Positions 17,506 through 26,496 of a stretch of 64,000 nt of DNA are shown here, piece after piece. Both the position numbers and the translations under genes were made by a program. The notes beneath the pieces are model-generated. The model was not told the origin of the DNA and searched no databases. It worked only from the letters and a program-made list of their open reading frames with translations. The stretch spans positions 32,897 to 96,896 of the forward strand of contig NZ_FQYT01000010.1 of the NCBI RefSeq assembly GCF_900141895.1, read 5' to 3'. Origin of the DNA: Parasporobacterium paucivorans DSM 15970. GTDB taxonomy: Bacteria > Bacillota > Clostridia > Lachnospirales > Lachnospiraceae. Within the stretch, counting starts at the first letter, position 1. Every line of letters begins with the position of its first letter.

Positions 17506-18567
17506 ATGATCAGATATCTGCAGGAAAGTGAAAAACGGCTTTCGCGCCCCCTTTATGAAGAGGTGTTCGGGGATACCGAAAAGTTTACGGATTTTTATTA
17601 CAATACCAGGGTAGGTGGAAACGCGATACTGGCGGACATGCAGGATGGCAGCGTGGTATCCATGCTGCATCGATGTCCCCGTTCTCTTACAATCAATGGT
17701 AAAGAAGTAGAATCGGAATATGTATTTGCCGTAGCCACAAGCCTGGAGCACCGCAGGAGTGGGCGGATGGGGGCGTTGATGAGAAGGGCTCTCTGCGATA
17801 TGAATAGTGCCGGACTTCCTCTGGCCTATTTGGCGCCGGTGGACTATAAGGTATATCTGCCTTATGGGTTTGCTTGTGTTTACTCTGCCTATGGATGTAT
17901 GGAAAAAAACAAATATGTTGAGGCGACGGGATACAATCTGGTAGCGGCCCAAGAGGCCGATATTGAAGAGCTTGTCGGATTTTCGGATAAACTGCTTCAC
18001 GAAAATCTCCGTATGTACTCATCCCGAAATTTTGAATATTACAGTAATATGATTCAGCAGCTGGAGGCGGAAAATGGTTTTCTGGCTATCCTGAAGAATA
18101 ATCAGGGCATATGTGCGTACGGCTACCTGAGCAATGATGAATCTCTGCAAATCAGCGAATTTGTGTGCCTGCCTATGGCCAGAGATGCTTATATATCTGC
18201 CGTCTGCAATCGGATGGGCTGCCATGAGATCCGCATCAATGGTGTGCTTTTCCCCTGGGATGGTTGTGAGGACCAGCCAAAGGTCATGGCGCGCGTAATC
18301 AGGCCGGAAGCCTTGACATCATATATAAGGACAAAGGAAAAAATCAACCTGTGCCTCAAACTCAACGATCCTGTCATTCGGGAAAATAACAATACGTTCA
18401 TTATAAAAAGTGACGCCTTTTCCTGCAGTATCAGAAAAAGCGCCAGCAGCCCCGATTTGGAGATGGATATAGAAACTTTTTCAAAATGGCTGACGACCGG
18501 ATTGGCAATGGACGGACTCCCGGATCTGGTTGGAAATAAAGGTGTGTTTCTGAATGAAATTGTGTAA
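17506..18567 (+). CDS. GNAT-family N-acetyltransferase, Eis-like
   Basis: A 353-residue protein with an N-terminal GNAT domain: the acetyl-CoA loop is seen in VFAVATSLEHRRSGRMGALMRR split across beta-4 and the R/Q-x-x-G-x-G/A position (HRRSGRMGAL, about residue 83), followed by LAYLAPVDYKVYLPYGF. The C-terminal part (about residues 270-353) resembles the sterol-carrier-like domain found in Eis acetyltransferases. Members acetylate amines on antibiotics, peptides or proteins; the substrate here is unknown. It starts nine bases after the ispF fusion and belongs to the same transcript. Together the two genes give two consecutive GNAT-fold domains. Confidence 0.85.
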   Translation: MIRYLQESEKRLSRPLYEEVFGDTEKFTDFYYNTRVGGNAILADMQDGSVVSMLHRCPRSLTINGKEVESEYVFAVATSLEHRRSGRMGALMRRALCDMNSAGLPLAYLAPVDYKVYLPYGFACVYSAYGCMEKNKYVEATGYNLVAAQEADIEELVGFSDKLLHENLRMYSSRNFEYYSNMIQQLEAENGFLAILKNNQGICAYGYLSNDESLQISEFVCLPMARDAYISAVCNRMGCHEIRINGVLFPWDGCEDQPKVMARVIRPEALTSYIRTKEKINLCLKLNDPVIRENNNTFIIKSDAFSCSIRKSASSPDLEMDIETFSKWLTTGLAMDGLPDLVGNKGVFLNEIV

Positions 18568-18579
18568 GTGAATAATTGC

Positions 18580-18608
18580 TTGACAAATGAAAGAGAATTG
18601 CATAAACT
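18580..18608 (+). promoter_or_regulatory. promoter of the cysE T-box transcript
   Basis: TTGACA (18580-18585), 17 bases, TAAACT (18603-18608). The T-box stem I begins about 20 bases later. Confidence 0.65.
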
Positions 18609-18624
18609 TATACATATTTGATAT

Positions 18625-18868
18625 GATAGAGGCTGTGAACGGAAAGAGTAGTTTTTATGAAGCTGAAAGAGAAGGATTATCGTCGGCTGAAAGTAATCCT
18701 GAGCTAGTGGAAATGAAGTGCCTCCGGGAGCCTGTTTTGCAAAAGGGGAGTGACCCAAGTAGTGAAGCACGCCTGGCATACGTTACATGCATTGAGTGGA
18801 GGGCAACCTTCATAAGAGTGGAACCACGGAAGATATTTCGTCTCTTGTTTAGAGGCGATTTTTTTTAT
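18625..18868 (+). promoter_or_regulatory. T-box leader, cysteine-specific, controlling cysE-cysS
   Basis: A tRNA-sensing leader. Stem I closes with AGGCT (about 18630) and AGCCT (about 18729), contains the AGTA-type bulge in GAGTAG, and presents TGC (18719-18721) in the specifier loop. The antiterminator bulge is TGGAACC (18819-18825), whose A fits a U73 discriminator as in tRNA-Cys; tRNA-Ser normally has G73. The terminator is CGTCTCT/AGAGGCG with eight T (18839-18866). Uncharged tRNA-Cys is expected to stabilise the antiterminator and switch on serine acetyltransferase and CysRS together. Confidence 0.87.
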
Positions 18869-18888
18869 TTTACAGGAGAAAACTAAGT

Positions 18889-19545
18889 ATGGGTTTTATA
18901 AAAAATTTCAAAGATGAACTCAGCGTCATCAGGGAACGTGACCCTGCCATAAAATCACCGTTGGAGGTGCTTCTGTACCCTAGCTTTTGGGCGATTATAA
19001 AGTACAGGAGAGCCCATAAACTCTATTTAAAGGGGCATTATTTCCTGGCAAGATGGATTTCCCAGAGGACTGCCAGAAAGACGGGGATTGAAATCCATCC
19101 CGGTGCAAAAATCGGAAAAGGCCTATTTATCGATCACGGACATGGTGTTGTCATCGGAGAAACCGCCGAAATTGGCGATAATGTCACTATGTATCAGGGG
19201 GTTACCCTGGGCGGCACTGGCAAGGAAAAGGGAAAGAGGCATCCAACCATAGGGGACAATGTCATGATTGCCGCAGGGGCGAAAATACTGGGGTCTTTTA
19301 CGATTGGGGATAATTCCAAAATTGGTGCCGGGTCTGTGGTACTGGAGGCCGTGCCGCCTAACTCCACAGTTGTGGGTGTGCCTGGACGAATCGTAAAAAT
19401 GAAGAACGAAAAAATTCCCAGAACGGATCTTGATCAGATTCTTCCAGATCCGGTTAAAGCGGATCTTAATCAGTTGATGCGCGAAAATAGGGCGATGAGG
19501 GAAGAGATTAGAAAAATCAAGGAGAAATTGAATGAAAATATATAA
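18889..19545 (+). CDS. cysE: serine O-acetyltransferase
   Basis: Makes O-acetylserine from serine and acetyl-CoA, the first step of cysteine synthesis. The 218-residue protein has the short helical N-terminal part of the gram-positive type and then left-handed beta-helix hexapeptide repeats ([21 protein letters not shown] broken over two coils, [19 protein letters not shown]). The catalytic DHGHG and [16 protein letters not shown] are intact. An AGGAG site lies ten bases before the ATG. The last 14 bases overlap cysS. The T-box upstream shows control by cysteine supply. Confidence 0.95.
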   Translation: MGFIKNFKDELSVIRERDPAIKSPLEVLLYPSFWAIIKYRRAHKLYLKGHYFLARWISQRTARKTGIEIHPGAKIGKGLFIDHGHGVVIGETAEIGDNVTMYQGVTLGGTGKEKGKRHPTIGDNVMIAAGAKILGSFTIGDNSKIGAGSVVLEAVPPNSTVVGVPGRIVKMKNEKIPRTDLDQILPDPVKADLNQLMRENRAMREEIRKIKEKLNENI

Positions 19546-20941
19546 TACACTGACAAAATCAAAAGAAGAGTTCAAACCAGTCGAAGAAGGAAAGGTAAGG
19601 ATATATGTATGCGGTCCAACTGTGTACAACCTGATCCATATCGGAAATGCCAGGCCGATGATTGTGTTTGACACAGTAAGAAGATATTTGGAATACAAGG
19701 GATATGAGGTGAATTTTGTTTCCAATTTCACCGATGTGGACGATAAAATCATAAAAAAAGCGAACGAAGAAGGCGTCTCTTCCAAGGAACTTTCGGAAAG
19801 ATACATAGCTGAATGCAAGAAAGATATGGAAAACATGAATGTTCTTCCCGCTACTCATACGCCTTTGGCGACAGAGGAAATCGAAGGGATGATAGAAATG
19901 ATTGCCATCCTGATTGAAAAAGGCTATGCATATGACGTAAATGGAACCGTTTACTTCAGAACCCGTAAATTTGGAGGATATGGAAAGCTCAGCAAGAAGA
20001 ATATGGAGGATCTGGAAGCCGGACACCGTGAAATCAAAGTGGCCGGCGGTGGGGAGAAGGATGATCCCCTGGACTTTGTTCTCTGGAAGCCGAAGAAAGA
20101 AGGGGAACCATGTTGGGAATCGCCCTGGGGGGACGGAAGACCCGGCTGGCACATTGAGTGCTCGGTTATGTCCAGAAAGTATCTGGGAGACCAAATTGAC
20201 ATTCACGCGGGGGGAGAGGACCTGATCTTTCCTCATCATGAAAATGAAATCGCCCAGAGTGAGGCGGCAAACGGAAAGGACTTTGCCAAATACTGGATGC
20301 ATAACGCTTTTCTGAACATTGATAACCGTAAAATGTCCAAATCAGAGGGGAATTTCTTTACCGTCAGGGATGTTGGTGAAAAATACGATCTTCAGGTCCT
20401 GCGCTTCTTTATGCTCAGCGCCCATTACAGGAGCCCTTTAAATTTCAGCGAAGAGCTCATGCAGGCCTCCAAAAACGGTCTTGACAGAATTTTGACGGCT
20501 GTTGAAAATCTGGAATATCTGATTGCAAACGGGGAGAAGGGCAAAGTGGAAACCGAGAAGGAAAAAGAAAGCCTGCGGGATTCAGATACCTTTATTGTAA
20601 AATTTGAAGAGGCGATGGAAGATGATTTCAATACTGCCGATGCAATTGCGGCTGTATTTGAACTGGTGAAATTCACGAATACAGCTGTATCCGAGGAATC
20701 CTCTCCCTCATATCTGGAGGGACTGAAGCAAAGGATTACGAAGCTTTGCGGCATACTTGGAATCATAACGGAAAAAGAAAAAGAGATTCTGGATGAAGAA
20801 ATCGAAGGCCTTATAAATGAAAGACAGATAGCCAGAAAAGAGAAGAATTTCAAACGCTCCGACGAAATAAGGGATATGCTTGCTGCTCAGGGGATTATAT
20901 TGGAAGATACGCGCGAGGGAGTCAAATGGAAAAGGAGTTAG
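19532..20941 (+). CDS. cysS: cysteine--tRNA ligase
   Basis: Class I synthetase charging tRNA-Cys, 469 residues, the usual length. The N-terminal [17 protein letters not shown] holds the first zinc Cys and the HIGH box HIGN; WHIECS and [10 protein letters not shown] provide the other zinc ligands; the KMSKS loop is intact in RKMSKSEGN. The start overlaps cysE, so translation is probably coupled. Its 3' end overlaps mrnC by 16 bases. Confidence 0.97.
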   Translation: MKIYNTLTKSKEEFKPVEEGKVRIYVCGPTVYNLIHIGNARPMIVFDTVRRYLEYKGYEVNFVSNFTDVDDKIIKKANEEGVSSKELSERYIAECKKDMENMNVLPATHTPLATEEIEGMIEMIAILIEKGYAYDVNGTVYFRTRKFGGYGKLSKKNMEDLEAGHREIKVAGGGEKDDPLDFVLWKPKKEGEPCWESPWGDGRPGWHIECSVMSRKYLGDQIDIHAGGEDLIFPHHENEIAQSEAANGKDFAKYWMHNAFLNIDNRKMSKSEGNFFTVRDVGEKYDLQVLRFFMLSAHYRSPLNFSEELMQASKNGLDRILTAVENLEYLIANGEKGKVETEKEKESLRDSDTFIVKFEEAMEDDFNTADAIAAVFELVKFTNTAVSEESSPSYLEGLKQRITKLCGILGIITEKEKEILDEEIEGLINERQIARKEKNFKRSDEIRDMLAAQGIILEDTREGVKWKRS

Positions 20942-21375
20942 ACTTTCTGTCACATACCAAAAAAATGTTTCATCTTGGTGAGACGAATCCTTCCTCCTAT
21001 TCATCCCTCAGTCTGGCATTTATCGGAGACGGGGTGTATGAGCTCATTATCAGGACGGTCATCGTAGCAAAATACAATACAGCCGTAAGCAGAATCAATA
21101 AGATGACAAGTGATTTGGCCAAGGCAGCCAGTCAGGCGCAAATTGCCCGGCAGATTATGGATGAGCTTACACAGGAAGAACTGGGCGTATATAAAAGAGG
21201 CAGGAATGCCAAGTCTGTAACAATGGCAAAAAATGCGACCGTTGCGGATTACAGAATGGCCACGGGACTGGAAGCGTTAGTCGGCTATCTGTATCTGTCC
21301 GGACAATTTGAAAGAATGATGTACCTTGTTAAAACTGGAATTGAAAAATTCACCAACAATAAAAAGAGGGATTGA
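20926..21375 (+). CDS. mrnC: Mini-ribonuclease III
   Basis: A 149-residue RNase III-type nuclease domain without the double-stranded RNA-binding domain; in Bacillus MrnC matures the 23S rRNA ends. The family pattern is clear: LAFIGDGVYEL (catalytic Asp region), KRGRNAK, and TGLEALVGYLYLSG with the second acidic site. It overlaps the cysS 3' end by 16 bases in another frame, the same arrangement as in Bacillus and Clostridium, and is followed closely by rlmB. Confidence 0.95.
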   Translation: MEKELDFLSHTKKMFHLGETNPSSYSSLSLAFIGDGVYELIIRTVIVAKYNTAVSRINKMTSDLAKAASQAQIARQIMDELTQEELGVYKRGRNAKSVTMAKNATVADYRMATGLEALVGYLYLSGQFERMMYLVKTGIEKFTNNKKRD

Positions 21376-21376
21376 A

Positions 21377-22150
21377 ATGGACATAGACGATAACAATAAA
21401 TTGGATGATGATCTGGAAGTAAGCGTAATTGAAGGAAGAAATGCAGTAATGGAGGCTTTCCGTTCAGGAAAAACCATTGACAAGCTGTTTATCCTGGAAG
21501 GCTGTCATGATGGCCCTCTTAATTCCATATTTCGTCAGGCAAAAAAACAGGGAAGCATAATTAATTTCGTGACCAAGGAACGTCTGGATCAGATGGCCAC
21601 GACAGGGAAACACCAGGGAGTCGTTGCGCATGCAGCTGCCTATGAATATTCAACGATGGAAGATATACTGGGTGCTGCAAGAGCTAAAAATGAGGATCCG
21701 TTCGTTATCCTGCTGGACAATATTGAGGATCCACATAACCTGGGGGCCATTATAAGAACAGCCAACACGGCAGGAGCTCACGGCGTCATCATTCCGAAAC
21801 GTCGTGCTGTCGGGCTGACGGCAATCGTGGCGAAAACATCCGCCGGTGCAATAAATTATACACCTGTGGCAAAGGTTACGAATCTGTCGACAGCCATAAA
21901 AGAATTGCAAAAGGAAGGCCTGTGGATTGTGTGTGCAGACATGGATGGAACGCTCATGTATGACCTGAATTTGAAGGGGCCGATCGGGATTGTTATAGGC
22001 AATGAAGGAGAAGGTGTAAGCAGGCTGGTAAGAGAAAACTGTGATCTTATAGCAACCATTCCGAATACTGGACAGATTGACTCATTGAATGCCTCTGTGG
22101 CAGCAGGAGTACTTTCCTATGAAATTGTGAGACAAAGACTAGGGAAATAA
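21377..22150 (+). CDS. rlmB: 23S rRNA (guanosine-2'-O-)-methyltransferase RlmB-like, SpoU family
   Basis: A SPOUT-class methyltransferase of 257 residues that methylates a ribose in 23S rRNA (G2251 in E. coli) using S-adenosylmethionine. The N-terminal substrate-binding part begins with VIEGRNAVMEAF; the knot domain has motif 1 DNIEDPHNLGAIIRTA, motif 2 IVIGNEGEGVSRLV and motif 3 SLNASVAAGVLSYE. I chose ATG 21377, one base after the mrnC stop and just after AGAGGG; a longer frame overlapping mrnC lacks a ribosome site. It lies between mrnC and sigH, its usual place. Confidence 0.94.
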   Translation: MDIDDNNKLDDDLEVSVIEGRNAVMEAFRSGKTIDKLFILEGCHDGPLNSIFRQAKKQGSIINFVTKERLDQMATTGKHQGVVAHAAAYEYSTMEDILGAARAKNEDPFVILLDNIEDPHNLGAIIRTANTAGAHGVIIPKRRAVGLTAIVAKTSAGAINYTPVAKVTNLSTAIKELQKEGLWIVCADMDGTLMYDLNLKGPIGIVIGNEGEGVSRLVRENCDLIATIPNTGQIDSLNASVAAGVLSYEIVRQRLGK

Positions 22151-22164
22151 GTGGGAGGACAGAT

Positions 22165-22779
22165 ATGCCCATAGAAGAAAAGCATAGACAAATGGCCGAT
22201 GAAAAATTACTTGAATTATTGCGGATGGGAAATGATGAAATCATGGATTATCTGTTGGAAAAATATAAAAACATGGTCAGGAAGAAAGCCAGAGCCATGT
22301 TTCTGGTCGGAGGGGATACGGACGATTTGATCCAGGAGGGAATGATCGGACTTTACAAGGCTATCCGGGATTTTAGGTCAGATAAGGATGCTTCCTTTTC
22401 TAGCTTCGCCAATTTGTGTATAAACAGGCAGATTTATACAGCCATTAATGCATCTCAGAGAAAAAAGCACGCACCCCTGAATGGTTATATATCATTTGAC
22501 GGGAGCGGAAATTTTGAAAAAGATGAAAGCAACTCCATAATGGAAGCCGTATCCCTTTGCAGAATGAGCAATCCTGAAGAAATACTCATTGACAAGGAAA
22601 ATACTGAGCGGATTGAATTGGAAATAGAAAAAAGACTCAGCAGTTTTGAAAAAGAGGTCCTCCGATTATACATGGAAGGCAGCAATTATAATGAAATAGC
22701 GGAACAGATAGATAAATCCCCGAAATCCATTGACAATGCCCTGCAGAGAATCAAGGCCAAGGTAATGCAGATAATATAG
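22165..22779 (+). CDS. sigH: sigma-70 family factor, SigH (Spo0H) type
   Basis: A 204-residue RNA polymerase sigma factor. Region 2 is clear (DYLLEKYKNMVRKKAR, then DDLIQEGMIGLYKAIRDF, the -10 and core-binding part), and region 4 has a helix-turn-helix (SNYNEIAEQIDKSPKSIDNALQRIK). Position after cysE-cysS-mrnC-rlmB matches Bacillus and Clostridium sigH, the transition-state/early-sporulation sigma factor. The yacP (NYN nuclease) gene that lies between rlmB and sigH in Bacillus is absent here; only 14 bases separate them. GTGGGAGG supplies the ribosome site. Confidence 0.93.
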   Translation: MPIEEKHRQMADEKLLELLRMGNDEIMDYLLEKYKNMVRKKARAMFLVGGDTDDLIQEGMIGLYKAIRDFRSDKDASFSSFANLCINRQIYTAINASQRKKHAPLNGYISFDGSGNFEKDESNSIMEAVSLCRMSNPEEILIDKENTERIELEIEKRLSSFEKEVLRLYMEGSNYNEIAEQIDKSPKSIDNALQRIKAKVMQII

Positions 22780-22792
22780 AAATTTAAATAGA

Positions 22793-22824
22793 AACGGCGC
22801 AGTACTTTTTCGTACTGCGCCGTT
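22793..22824. terminator. terminator between convergent sigH and pyc
   Basis: A perfect 13-bp stem (AACGGCGCAGTAC) with a 6-base T-rich loop lies between the two stop codons. The T runs are short on both sides, but the stem is very stable. Confidence 0.8.
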
Positions 22825-22837
22825 AGTGGTTTATTGT

Positions 22838-25800
22838 TTATGCTTCATCCAATACGAAGGATATCAGCAATTCTTCCTGAGCGACGATATCGCCAGATGA
22901 GACATAGATCTTGTCTACGATACCGTTTACCTTGGATACGAATGTGGTTTCCATTTTCATGGCTTCCACGGACATAAGGGGCATATTTACGGTAACTTTG
23001 TCGCCTTCCTTAACTGCAACCTGAGATACGGTGCCTGGAATCGTTGAACCGAGGTGGGCAGGATTTGACTTATCTGCCTTGAGTTTTCGGTCTGATTTCA
23101 CTTCCAGTGTTTTGTCCAGTACTTTTGTTTCTCGAAGAGAACCGTTTATTTCAAACACCAGATTCACATATCCTTTTTCATCAGGATCGGATCTTTCAAG
23201 GAATTTGATGATCAGATCTTTACCTTCTCCGATATTGATGATGGTTTCCTCGCCTTTTCTGAGGCCATAGAAATATACGTGGCTATCCAGTTTTGAAACA
23301 TCATTATATGTTTCAGTGTGTTCACAATAATCCTCGTAAACCTTCGGATAGAGGGCATAGCTCAATACCTTTTGTTCCATTTCCTCTTTGGAAAGATCTT
23401 TTAAGTTGAATTTTTCCTTTAAGTGCTTTTCAATCTCTTCGAAGTCAGTATCCGGTAACAGTGTGCCCGGACGAACCGTAATCGGCTCCTGACCCTTCAA
23501 TACGATTTCTTGAAGTTCCTTAGGGAATCCTCCTTCCGGTTGTCCCATCAGTCCCTTGAAGTACTCAACCACAGACTCAGGGTAGGAAAGGTCCTTTCCA
23601 GCGGTCAGAATGTTATCTTTGTTCAGGCCGTTCTTGAACATGAAAATTGCAAAATCACCTACAGCTTTTGAGGATGGGGTAACCTTGATTATATTTCCAA
23701 GAAGGTCATTTGCCTGTTTGTAAAGGGCTTTGATTTCTTCAAAACTGTCTCCCGATCCCATTCCCTTGACCTGAGCAAGAAGGTTGGAGTACTGTCCTCC
23801 GGGGATTTCGTATTTGTATATTTCTGTATTTGGCGCATTCATTTCGCTCTCGAACTGTTTATATACTTTTCTGACTCCGGCATAGTAACGGCTCAATTCA
23901 TTCAAGTCATCAAATTCAAGTCCGGTGTCGCGCTTGGTTCCCTTCAGGGCCTCCACAACTGCATTCATTGATGGCTGGCTGGTAAGGGAACTCATGGATT
24001 CGATAGCAAGGTCGGCGATATCAACTCCTGCCTCAGCGGCCATAAGCACAGTGCTGACTCCGTTTCCGGTTGAATCGTGGGTATGCAGGTTTACAGGAAT
24101 CTTCAGCTCAGATTTAAGAGCCGTAAAAAGTTCTTTGGCAGCATATGGTTTAAGAAGACCAGCCATATCCTTAATTGTGAAAATATGGCATCCCAAGGAT
24201 TCCAGTTCTCTAGCTTTCTTAAGGTAGTATTCCAATGTGTATTTCTTCTCGTCAGGATTAAGGATGTCGCCGGTATAACAGATGGCGCCCTCTACAATTT
24301 TGCCGGTCTTCAATGATTCATCGATAGGCATTTTCATGTTTTCAACCCAGTTGAGGCTGTCGAACACCCTGAATACATCCACACCTTTTTCAGCAGATGT
24401 CCGGATAAACTGTTTCACCAGGTTGTCCGGGTAATTGCTGTATCCAACACAGTTGGATGCGCGAAGAAGCATCTGAATCAGAGTATTAGGCATCAATTCG
24501 CTTAAAAGCTCAAGACGACTCCATGGGGATTCCTTTAAGAAGCGATAGGCAGTGTCGTAGGTAGCTCCACCCCAAGCCTCAACGGAGAAAGCCCCCCGCA
24601 GCAGAGAATTGGTTGCTTTGGCCGCCGCTACAATATCCCTGGTTCTCATGCGTGTTGCCATGAGCGACTGCTGTGCATCTCTCATAGTTGTATCCGTGAT
24701 GTAAAGCTTTTCATCATGAAGAATTTTCTGTGTGAAGCCTACCGGCCCCAGTTCTCTAAATAGATCCTTGGATCCTCTGACAGGAAGATTCACATCATAT
24801 GAAGGGGGTTTGATTTCATCAAAAAACGGTTTTTCACAGGAAGCCGAATTTTCGTTTACAATTTTATTTCCCAAAAATTCAATGACTTTTGTTGCACGAT
24901 CTCTGCTCATGTACAGCTGGAACAGCTCAGGTGTTTCTTCAATAAAAGTCGTATAGCATTTTCCAGCCATAAATGTTTCATGATTCAGTACGTTGATCAG
25001 GAAAGGAATATTGGTCTTGACGCCCCTTATACGCATTTCCTTCAAAGAACGTATGGATTTTCTTATGGCACCTGAAAACTGTCTGTCATGGGAGATGGCC
25101 TTTACAAGAAGGCTGTCATAATAAGGGGAAATCTCTGCGCCTGTATAGGCTGTGCCACCATCGAGACGGATTCCGTACCCGGAACCAGAACGGTAAACAC
25201 TCAGTTTTCCTGTGTCGGGAAGGAAATTATTGGCAGGATCTTCTGTGGTCACCCTGGTCTGGATGGAGTAGCCATTCACTTTTACGGACTCCTGGGAAGG
25301 TATGTCGACCTCCTTTGAGTTCAGCGGGTAGCCCTCTGCGATCAGTATCTGTGATTGAACGATATCAATGCCTGTAATCATTTCTGTTACGGTATGTTCA
25401 ACCTGGATTCTAGGGTTCATTTCAATAAAGTACGGATTATTGTCTGCATCAACCAGAAATTCCAGTGTGCCGGCATTTCTGTATCCGACATGATCAATCA
25501 GACGCAGGGCGCTTTTGAAAATAAGGTCCCGCGTTTCCTGTGGAATGCTGAAGGCAGGCGCGACTTCGACTACCTTCTGGTGCCGGCGCTGAACGGAACA
25601 ATCCCTGTCAAACAGATGGACCACGTTTCCGTAGTTATCGGCAAGAATCTGAACTTCAATATGTTTCGGGTGTTTGAGATATTTCTCAATAAAAATCTGG
25701 TCATCGCCGAATGCTTTTTTGGATTCTTCCCTTGCATCGCGGTATTCTCTCTCCAGATCATCATGGTTGCTTACGATACGCATTCCTCGGCCGCCACCGC

Positions 25801-26308
25801 CATTAGAAGCTTTAAGCATGATTGGATAACCAACTTTTTCAGCTACTTTTTTAGCAGTTTCCAAATCTTTTATGGCATAATCCACTCCCGGGATTGTAGG
25901 TACGTCTGCCTCTTCGGCCATTTTCTTGGAAGAGATTTTATCTCCCATGGCATTCATAATTTCCACGGTGGGTCCTATAAATACAATTCCATTGTCCTCG
26001 CATGCCTGCACGAAGTTAGGGTTTTCAGAAAGAAATCCGTATCCCGGATGAATGGCATCTACGCCCTTGGCTTTTGCAATCTTGATGATTCTGTCGATAT
26101 CCAGATATGCATCGATTGGACCTTTTTCTGGGTCCAGCATATATGATTCGTCAGCTTTTGTACGGAATAAAGAGTATTTGTCTTCTTTTGAGAAGATGCA
26201 CACGGTAGTTATTCCGAGTTCGCTAAGTGCGCGGAAAATCCTAATGGCAATTTCACCACGATTTGCGACCATTACTTTTTTGAATTTTTTGATATTAGGT
26301 TGGTTCAT
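22838..26308 (-). CDS. pyc: pyruvate carboxylase
   Basis: Biotin enzyme that carboxylates pyruvate to oxaloacetate (anaplerosis), 1156 residues, full length. Order of domains: biotin carboxylase (KVMVANRGEIAIRIFRA at the N-terminus, the ATP-grasp GGGGRGMR near residue 165, EMNPRIQVEHTVTE), carboxyltransferase (YITDTTMRDAQQSLMATRMRT split over the TIM-barrel start, TIKDMAGLL, metal-binding HTHDSTGNG), and a C-terminal biotinyl domain with the EAMKMET lysine. The start at 26308 follows AAGGAG; a longer frame has no ribosome site. The gene is alone on its strand and ends at a strong hairpin. Confidence 0.97.
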   Translation of the reverse strand: MNQPNIKKFKKVMVANRGEIAIRIFRALSELGITTVCIFSKEDKYSLFRTKADESYMLDPEKGPIDAYLDIDRIIKIAKAKGVDAIHPGYGFLSENPNFVQACEDNGIVFIGPTVEIMNAMGDKISSKKMAEEADVPTIPGVDYAIKDLETAKKVAEKVGYPIMLKASNGGGGRGMRIVSNHDDLEREYRDAREESKKAFGDDQIFIEKYLKHPKHIEVQILADNYGNVVHLFDRDCSVQRRHQKVVEVAPAFSIPQETRDLIFKSALRLIDHVGYRNAGTLEFLVDADNNPYFIEMNPRIQVEHTVTEMITGIDIVQSQILIAEGYPLNSKEVDIPSQESVKVNGYSIQTRVTTEDPANNFLPDTGKLSVYRSGSGYGIRLDGGTAYTGAEISPYYDSLLVKAISHDRQFSGAIRKSIRSLKEMRIRGVKTNIPFLINVLNHETFMAGKCYTTFIEETPELFQLYMSRDRATKVIEFLGNKIVNENSASCEKPFFDEIKPPSYDVNLPVRGSKDLFRELGPVGFTQKILHDEKLYITDTTMRDAQQSLMATRMRTRDIVAAAKATNSLLRGAFSVEAWGGATYDTAYRFLKESPWSRLELLSELMPNTLIQMLLRASNCVGYSNYPDNLVKQFIRTSAEKGVDVFRVFDSLNWVENMKMPIDESLKTGKIVEGAICYTGDILNPDEKKYTLEYYLKKARELESLGCHIFTIKDMAGLLKPYAAKELFTALKSELKIPVNLHTHDSTGNGVSTVLMAAEAGVDIADLAIESMSSLTSQPSMNAVVEALKGTKRDTGLEFDDLNELSRYYAGVRKVYKQFESEMNAPNTEIYKYEIPGGQYSNLLAQVKGMGSGDSFEEIKALYKQANDLLGNIIKVTPSSKAVGDFAIFMFKNGLNKDNILTAGKDLSYPESVVEYFKGLMGQPEGGFPKELQEIVLKGQEPITVRPGTLLPDTDFEEIEKHLKEKFNLKDLSKEEMEQKVLSYALYPKVYEDYCEHTETYNDVSKLDSHVYFYGLRKGEETIINIGEGKDLIIKFLERSDPDEKGYVNLVFEINGSLRETKVLDKTLEVKSDRKLKADKSNPAHLGSTIPGTVSQVAVKEGDKVTVNMPLMSVEAMKMETTFVSKVNGIVDKIYVSSGDIVAQEELLISFVLDEA

Positions 26309-26496
26309 AGCGTACTCCTTCTGTAATAAACTTAAAAAAACAGGCAACATAATCTCTACATATTATAGTGGAAATTTGTCTTACATGATAGTGTATAGGA
26401 ATTCAAGTGTTTTTGCAATAATAAATTTTAATTAATGTTGTATTTTTATACACCAGAGAATAAAATGAAGATAGAAAAAGCAAAGGAGGGAATTAT

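Noticed and set aside
19532..21375. Possible frameshift where cysE/cysS and cysS/mrnC overlap
   Set aside because: All three proteins are full length with intact ends, and the same overlapping order is normal in Firmicutes.
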